A program made the translations under genes and the position numbers. The notes beneath the pieces were generated by a model. The model searched no databases and was not told the DNA's origin. It saw only the letters and a list, made by a program, of their open reading frames with translations. From positions 55,332,813 to 55,396,812 of the forward strand of contig NC_089781.1 in NCBI RefSeq assembly GCF_040412425.1: a stretch of 64,000 nt of DNA, read 5' to 3'. Positions within the stretch are counted from its first letter, which is position 1; each line of letters begins with the position of its first letter. The stretch comes from Macrobrachium rosenbergii (lineage: Eukaryota; Arthropoda; Malacostraca; Decapoda; Palaemonidae). Positions 57,479-64,000 of this stretch are shown piece by piece.

Positions 57479-58979
57479 CTACGCACGATGTGTTTTGTCT
57501 GGTACGGTAAAAGCTTGTGCCCAGTCAGTGTTACCGTATATTGTCTTCCGTTAATGGTGCGTAATTAAAATCATCATTTTTTGTGCGTCCGTTTAGAACG
57601 CTTGTTGTACACATCGTATTGTTAGGCTTGTGATCAGACGAAATGTAAACAAACAGGTTTTCTTTTAGTAATGTGAGGGAAAACATTAATTGCTTTTGTT
57701 ATTTTGTTTATTTTGAATTTCTAGATACAGTAGAAAATACATTTGTAAATAACACATATTACATAATAATACAACAGCAAGAGGCTACTACAGCTGTTGG
57801 AAAGTTAGTTTGCACAGCTAGCAGTTTACTTATAACAAGAATCTATGGGTCACAGATGTGAGATAAATTGCGAAGCCACATACTTACCTTGTTCACTTCA
57901 AAGGTTGAAGATACACAGAAATGCTGATTTTCGCACTGCCGAGGTTGGGGTAAGCAATGTAAATGGTCAATCACTACTTCGGGCTGTATTTTGTCTGATT
58001 AAATTTCATGTCTATTGTTCTCGGTTCATAGCGGTTTTACTGTATTTCCATACACAGTTACAGTAAAATACCGAGTCTACATGCTCGAAGCCGAAGAATT
58101 AAGAGATGTACGCCATTGTGACTATCCATCATATACGCGATTTTTTTAGTCAAAGTAGATTGACTACGTTGGCGCAAGGTAGCCGCCAAACTTCATCAGA
58201 AGAATTTATAGGTTGGCATCGTTAATTTCGCGCGAGTTTGTCACCATTGCAGATAGTTCGGTACTCCTACTTATCGCCAAGCATTGATGAATCAACCATT
58301 GGTAACATTCCACTGGTTACACCTTTCATTTGCACTTCCGCGGGCTGTTCGGTTTATTCGGTGTCAAAATCGCGACACAAAGATCATCAAGATGCATAGC
58401 CGTTAATTCATCAGCTGTTTAGTCGCAGCAGGTGTGGTGTACCAGCGATTAACTTAGCTTGGGATGTAACCAGTCAACGAATAAGATAAGGTTCGTTTCG
58501 TCGCGTCGCCAGCCTGGGGTCTCGCTTGGCCATTGCCGATAACGTCGTCAAAAATCGTTCAGCCGCCGAGTGACTGCAAACGTTTACTGAAAATGCTTTT
58601 TTAATATCATGAGTGTTAATAGTTTGCGAAGATTTCAGTTCATCGCACTCGCTGGGAGTTCATCGCTGCCGTTTGTTTATGTTGTCACCGCACACGATGC
58701 GAATTTCTTCCAAGCATCAGAAGCGCATCAATGCCGATCTGCGAGCCTATTTTCAACGCCACGCATTTGCAGACCCTGGCTTAGCGCGCACTGCCAACAG
58801 ACCTGCAGCTGAAAGGCGCATACTGCATACCGGCAGTGCCGCAGGAGACGAGTTTCAGATCGTCGTTGAGCAGCGACCCAGCAGCCGCATTCAGCTTTCA
58901 GCGCCGTCGCTTCACGTATCGGTCGCGACACATCCCGCGTTCTTAGACCTCTAGAAAGCATCGGGCAGCTCCTGAGGCA

Positions 58980-60045
58980 TCCGCAAGCAAAAATGCCGCT
59001 GAAAAATCCCGTCAACATTTCGCAGGCTCCAGCCACGTGCCGCTGCTCATTGGTCGCGCAGCTACACACGGTCGCGCGCAACATGTGAATACAACAAAGC
59101 CACCGAGCTCTTTGCCACAGTTTTTTGTTACTGCCGAACGTTTAGCACCGACACAATTTTAACATCGGGTCAGTCCGACTCGATCAATGACGAAAACGCA
59201 CCGCAGTTACACTGTTACAGCGCACGAGGTCAATCGGTCGTTTTTGCCTTGCAACAAACGAGGCACCAGCACACTTTTGATTTGGTGAATTTTTTAAAAA
59301 ATTTTCGCCACGCGGTGACTGAAAATCCTGTCATTTTCACGCCTGCGCTGTCGTACGCTGCCGCTCATATTACCCGTTACATGCCATACACAAATGCGCG
59401 CAATTTCGCAGAATACAACAAAGGTCAATCGCGCCTTTGCCACAGCTCTTGTCATTTTCGCCGAAACACAGTTGGCCGACACAGCTCTAACATCTTCAAA
59501 GTCAATCTTCTGATCGATCGACCAAAAACTATCCGCAGCCAGATCCGGCAACAACACTTCACCACAACGTAAAACCCAGTTATCAATATTTGCTTCTGGT
59601 GACCTGAGGGCTCGCTTTCACCTGAAATTTAAACATTTCGCGTACAGCCGTAGGCTGCCATTCATTAGCTCGTTACATAAAGCTTATACACAAATGTGCA
59701 ATTTTCATGTAGAATACAACAAAAATAAATCATTTTGCCACAGTTTTTTACATTCGCCGAAATACGAGCACTTATCAATAGTTTTAACGCCGCCCAACAC
59801 ACATTACATTCAAGTAGCAATCATCACTTACTATTTTGTAATAAACGAAAGGTTTCATTGTCATTTGATGCAGACCTAACAAAATACGTCGCGCGGGCGG
59901 AGCCGAAAATCTCGTCATTTTTTCGTAGCATCGTGGCTGCCGTTTCACATTCGTTACATGCGTTATATCAGCATTACTGTTTAATACAACAAATAAATCA
60001 TTCCTTTAGCTCTTCAGTTTTTCTATTTATCGTTATTTCAATGTA
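58980..60045 (-). repeat. Satellite array, left (inverted) part
   Basis: About 2.8 degenerate units on the minus strand of the same satellite as 60046-61345. Marks are GCAACAAACGAGGC, TTTGGTGAATTTTTTAAA, GAATACAACAAA and TCGCCGAAA-x-AC. Units here carry many more substitutions and gaps than those to the right. Confidence 0.75.
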
Positions 60046-61345
60046 AATATTAAAAACCGTGAAGATTAAAGGAATGATTTATTTTTTGTTGTATTCTAAA
60101 TGAAATTGTGCAATATTTTGATGTATAACACTTCTATGTGTAACGAATAATATGAACGCGAAAATTACGACAAGCTGACGCAAGAAATGTACAGGATTTT
60201 TTCAGCAGAGTCACTGCCGATGGAGGAAAATTATTTTAAGCTAAAAAATTCACCAAAAATCTAAATATTGTGCTAGACTTTCCGTTTGTTGCAAAATGAA
60301 GGTAAGGATTGATTGCTACTTGAATGTAATAATTATGGCTTACGGATGTGTTTTTTGGATCATTTCGATCGAAACAAAGTTGACCGAACGTTAAAAATTG
60401 TGTCAGTTATCGTGATTTCGGCGAAAATATTAAAAACTGTGAAGAGCTAAAGGAATGATTTATTTTTGTTGTATCTACATGAAATTGCGCACATTTTGAT
60501 GTATAAACTTCTTATGTAACGAATAATATGAAATGGCGAAAAATTGATGGTAAGCTGACGAGGAAATGACAGGCTTTAGCGGAGTCCATCAGGTGGAGCG
60601 GAGAATTTTTTTTTTTTTTTTTCAAAATTCACCAAAAACCTAAATATTGTGCTAGAGACTTTACGTTTGTTGCAAAATGAAGGTAAGTGATTGATTGTTA
60701 CTCTAATGTAATCATTATGGCTTATTTGATGCCGATCATTTTCGATCGAGTCAAAGTTGACTGAATGTTAAAACTGTGTCAGGGTTATCGTGGATTTCGG
60801 CGAAAATATTTAAAAACTGCAAGAGCCAGCGACGATTTATTTTTTGTTGTATTCTACTTGAAATTGCGCACATTTTGATGTATAACACTTTATGTAACGA
60901 ATAATATGAAAACGGCGAAAAATTACGCAAGCAGACGAAGAAATGACAGGATTTTCAGCGGAGTCCGCTCGCTGAGCGGAGTAGAAAATTTTTTTTCAAA
61001 ATCACTCAAAATCTAAAAATGCTAGAGACTTCCAGTTTGTTGCAAAATGAAGGTAAGTGGATTGATTGTTACTGTATGTAATAATATGGCTTACGGATGC
61101 GTTTTTCGATCATTTCATCGAGTCAAAGTTGCTGACTCAATTGTTAAAATTGTGTCAGTTATCGATTTCGGCGAAAATATTAAAAATCAAAAGAGCTAAA
61201 AGGAATGATTTATTTTTTGTTGTATTCTACATGAAATTGCGCGCACATTTTGATGTGTGTAACACTTATGTAACGAATATTATGAAACGGCGAAAATTCA
61301 CGGCAAGCAGATGCAAGAAATGACAGGATTTTCAGCGAAGGAAAA
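60046..61345 (+). repeat. Satellite array, right part: about 3.4 units of 375-380 bp
   Basis: The word GAAG(A)GCTAAAGGAATGATTTAT recurs at 60061, 60441, about 60821 and 61191. Within each unit come TTTTTGTTGTATTCTA, ATGAAATTGCGCACATTTTGATGT, ATGTAACGAATAATATGAA, TGTTGCAAAATGAAGGTAAG and TTTCGGCGAAAATATT in fixed order. No coding capacity. Confidence 0.88.
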
Positions 61346-61859
61346 TTTTTTTCAAAATTTACGGATGTTCCTCAGACACCCTGATGCTTCCTAGGGTCCT
61401 AAAGGCACGGATGTGGTCCTTGGTCGGATTCGTCACACGTGCTAACAACACGGGCGCTGAGAAGCTGGGTCACTTTGGCTGCTGGGTCCTTCTCCAGCAA
61501 CCCAGTCTAAAACTCCGTCTCACACGCCACTAATGAAGGCGGTATGCACCTTTCACGGTCCAGACGTATTTCAGGACATCTCTGGCAAACGTCCTGTTAC
61601 AGCACGAATACGCAAACACTCGCCAAAGTTCTGCAAAACACGGATACAAAAATCGCCCCGAAGGTCCGACGCTGATGCTATCTGCTAAAAGTGAAGGAGG
61701 AATTAATGCATGTGCGCCTGGGGTGACGCTTATAAACAAAACAACAGCTTGATCTGTGAACCTCAGCATCCTCAGGTGCGTGATTTGTAAATCTTCCGCA
61801 ACTAGGCCTATAATTATTTTTCCGCTAATATTTAAAAGTATTTTCTTTAGTCGACGCTT

Positions 61860-61930
61860 GCAACGCCCACTGCATTCGACAGACAGTTTTTGACGACGTT
61901 TAAAACGTCCAACAGGCGTTTAAGGGTTAA
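61860..61930 (-). repeat. PiggyBac-like terminus (TTAA end)
   Basis: The reverse complement reads TTAACCCTTAAACGCC followed by TGTTGGACGTTTTAAACGTC. TTAA followed by CCCTT and an ACGTTTTAAACGT palindrome is the form of many arthropod piggyBac-type ends. No transposase was found inside. Confidence 0.45.
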
Positions 61931-62429
61931 GCAGGACTAAATTTTGTGACTGCGGTAGGGCAGGTACTTATCTTATTCCCCGTTGACTGAGATGAAGACT
62001 CCATCCCAAACAAAGTTGAAATCAAATTACGACGGAAAAGATTTTACCACACACACCAAAAAGCGCTAGAAAAACATTGGGTTGGCAACATGTGCATGGC
62101 GCGCAGCAGATGCGTAGTCGCATGGACCCGATTCATTCGAACTAGGCCACGGAAGTGCAAATGGAAAGGTGTAACCAGTGGAGATGTTTAAGACAATGAA
62201 TTGATTCATCACGCGCGGATAGCCGCCGGGTGCAGACTCTCAGACCTATCCTATCACAATAGTGACAAGTCCGCAACCGGAATGAATACGCAAGCAAACT
62301 CCTGTGCTATAAGTTCTCTGATATGATTTAGCCGGGCGCTGGGCTCAGGCAGACATATAACCGCATGAGGCTCCTCGCGGCTCCCTTTGACTAAAAAATC
62401 GCGTATGCCAATTAGTTAGGTCCTAATGA

Positions 62430-62640
62430 GAAGTTTGCATGTCTGAATTCACACAACTCGAGGCATGTAAGATCGAGGTATTACTGTATATGTATACAGT
62501 ACAGTAAAACCTCGCTTTAACGGACCCGGAACCAATGGACATAGGATTTAATGGACAAAATCTGGCCAAGGGTAGTGGTTGTTGTTGTTTACATTTACTG
62601 AGAGGACGGGGTTCTAACTTACCACACATTTCTGTGTATA
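62430..62640. repeat. Two back-to-back Tigger-like termini
   Basis: Left of 62486 the reverse complement reads ACAGTAATACCTCGATC, similar to the end at 16500. Right of 62503 the plus strand reads ACAGTAAAACCTCGCTTTAACGG. They are separated by about 15 bases of TA-rich sequence. Each is a terminus without a recognised partner in the window. Confidence 0.5.
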
Positions 62641-63195
62641 AGACAACCTTTTAGTAAGACAAGGTAAAAATTATGGTAAATTTTCATGAATTTATTCATC
62701 TGTGTGTTATAAGACAACGGAGCAAGATTTACTACAAATTACAAACCATCTGTGCATAGGCTAGCTTTTCCAACAACAGGTATCTTATGACATATTGGTT
62801 ATGTAAATATGATATTGTTACAAATGCTGTTTTCCTTACTGTATCCCTAGAAATTCAAAATAAACAAAATAACAAAAGCCAATTCTATATAATGTTTTCC
62901 CTTCACACATTGCCTAAAAGGGAAACCATTGTTTTGTTTACATTTCATCCCCAATCACAAACCCCTAACAATATGATAATGTACAATAAATATCACTCGT
63001 ATGACTGAATTGTTCTAAACAGTTTACCACAAAAATGATGATGAAATTTTAATTACACTGCCATTAACCTCAAGGAACAGCTGCCATATACAGTATATCA
63101 AGTAATAATTTGTGACTGGCAACTTTAAAGTTTACAATTCTAAGAAAAAAACAACATCAATGGAAAGAGTGAAGAAAGGGAAATGTACATGGTTT

Positions 63196-64000
63196 AACCT
63201 GTTAAGGCCCCCGGATGAGCTCTCGCCGCTAACGCATCACACGCTTTTTCTTGCAATTAGCGGTCATATCACTGATGATAGTTTTCAAAGTTAATATTGA
63301 TTTTTATGCTATAATTGTGACTAAAGTTATGAGTAGGAATTTTATTAAATGATAGGATAAAAACTATTACTACTACTATTATTTTATTTCATAAGACTAC
63401 AAAATACTGAATGAAAAGTGTTAAACATACATGCACTATTATTCTTTCGTATGCCAATCTCTAAAGCAGGGGCCACACAATCCATCTATGTACTGATTGT
63501 GAGTGACAAATGTTCTACATTCTCATCTAGAAACTGATTTGCAAATCTGTTTATTTCTCAAAAATTCTAATGGATCTTCTTTATCCTCAACTTCGAAAAT
63601 TTCACGCCGATCAACTCTCCCTCTCTCTCTATCTCTCTGATCTCACTGGGCTATTGGAAGAAAAGTTTGTTTCTTCAATATCCTCATCATGAGGATTCAG
63701 AACTAGAGCTCTCATCATCAAATATGTCTCTGTGCATCACACTTGCCTAGGATTTGATTTATCTCACCTGGAAGACATACGCCTCCTCTTTGTGACATTC
63801 ATTGAGAATCCACGTAAAGCTGTGTTGTCTCTGAAAACGCCTGCCGTGCACTGAAAAAATTAGTCATCTAGGCATCAAGCGACCAACTGAAAAGAGTTGC
63901 CAGGAGGAAATAAGTCATCAATTACAGCCATTTGTTCTGAGAGAGTGTTACCAAATGATGTTCCAACATTTTCCATACAAGTAAAACTATTATTACGGGC
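63196..64000 (+). repeat. TTAA-ended dispersed element, right-arm copy, runs off the window
   Basis: It begins TTAACCTGTTAAGGCCCCCGG. On the minus strand, MENVGTSFGNTLSEQM with VIDDLFPPGNSFQLVA (63981-63880) and DDESSSSESS (63722) are coding-like, with stops between. Order matches the copies at 56.8-57.5 and, partly, 42.95-43.49 kb. Confidence 0.6.

Larger units (their letters stand above)
56770..64000. repeat. Large imperfect palindrome, centre near 60,045
   Basis: Reading outwards from about 60,045, both sides carry the same blocks in mirror order: satellite units, a block with GATGCTT(C)CTAG and GGCTGCTGGGTC (58.65-58.98 and 61.37-61.56 kb), a block with TCCACTGGTTACACCTTT (58.27-58.50 and 61.97-62.22), an ACTGTATA/ACAGTAAAACC block (57.98-58.10 and 62.43-62.60), and the TTAACCTGTTA family (56.77-57.48 and 63.20-64.0). 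The right arm runs off the window. The left arm is about 17 percent shorter and more disturbed. Confidence 0.8.

Noticed and set aside
16500..62486. The possibility that the matching ends near 16,500 and 62,486 bound one 46-kb element
   Set aside because: The family has short elements and the interval contains unrelated elements and host exons. They are separate copies.

Overview
The window reads as nuclear DNA of an arthropod, most likely a decapod crustacean. The clues are very long TA, GA and CT microsatellites, several families of pogo/Tigger transposons and their short derivatives, BEL/Pao and Ty3/gypsy elements, and a dispersed repeat at about 46.1-46.4 kb that I recall from decapod transcripts. 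The species call is inference. No rRNA, tRNA, CRISPR or bacterial-type gene was seen.

Only one host gene can be supported. It lies on the minus strand and is a Ras GTPase-activating protein of the GAP1 (RASA2/RASA3) family. Three exons with consensus splice sites and matching phases (33623-33729, 13005-13129, 12710-12828) together encode a PH domain and the start of a BTK-type zinc motif. A fourth, weaker, phase-compatible exon may lie at 12472-12622. One intron of about 20.5 kb (13130-33622) separates the first two exons.

That intron holds a nest of mobile DNA: a non-LTR RNase H remnant, a 318-bp TA microsatellite, and a BEL/Pao pol gene on the host sense strand. The Pao gene is cut by a 3.0-kb Academ-like DNA transposon (17781-20780). 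It is abutted by an 11-kb env-bearing gypsy-like element (22130-33108), which itself carries a 3.0-kb Tigger transposon between protease and RT. Upstream of the PH exon, probably still inside the host gene, is a second LTR element (34773-42434) with 1.2-kb LTRs, a 4-bp target duplication, two tandem aspartic protease domains, an integrase and no visible reverse transcriptase.

Outside this nest, 0-12 kb holds a possible DIRS-like gag fragment and two decayed Tigger elements (3293-5696 and 7025-11432). The 42.5-47 kb region holds a non-LTR ORF1 remnant, a foldback element, dispersed repeats and microsatellites. From about 47 kb to the end the sequence changes character. Repeats appear as noisy copies, a CpG-richer block at 50-55 kb has no recognisable gene, and 56.8-64.0 kb is one large imperfect palindrome centred near 60,045 and built around a satellite of about 375 bp. 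This could be a real inverted duplication or a fold-back assembly error.

Every transposon and retroelement gene seen is broken by frameshifts, stops or deletions, so none looks able to move by itself from this copy.
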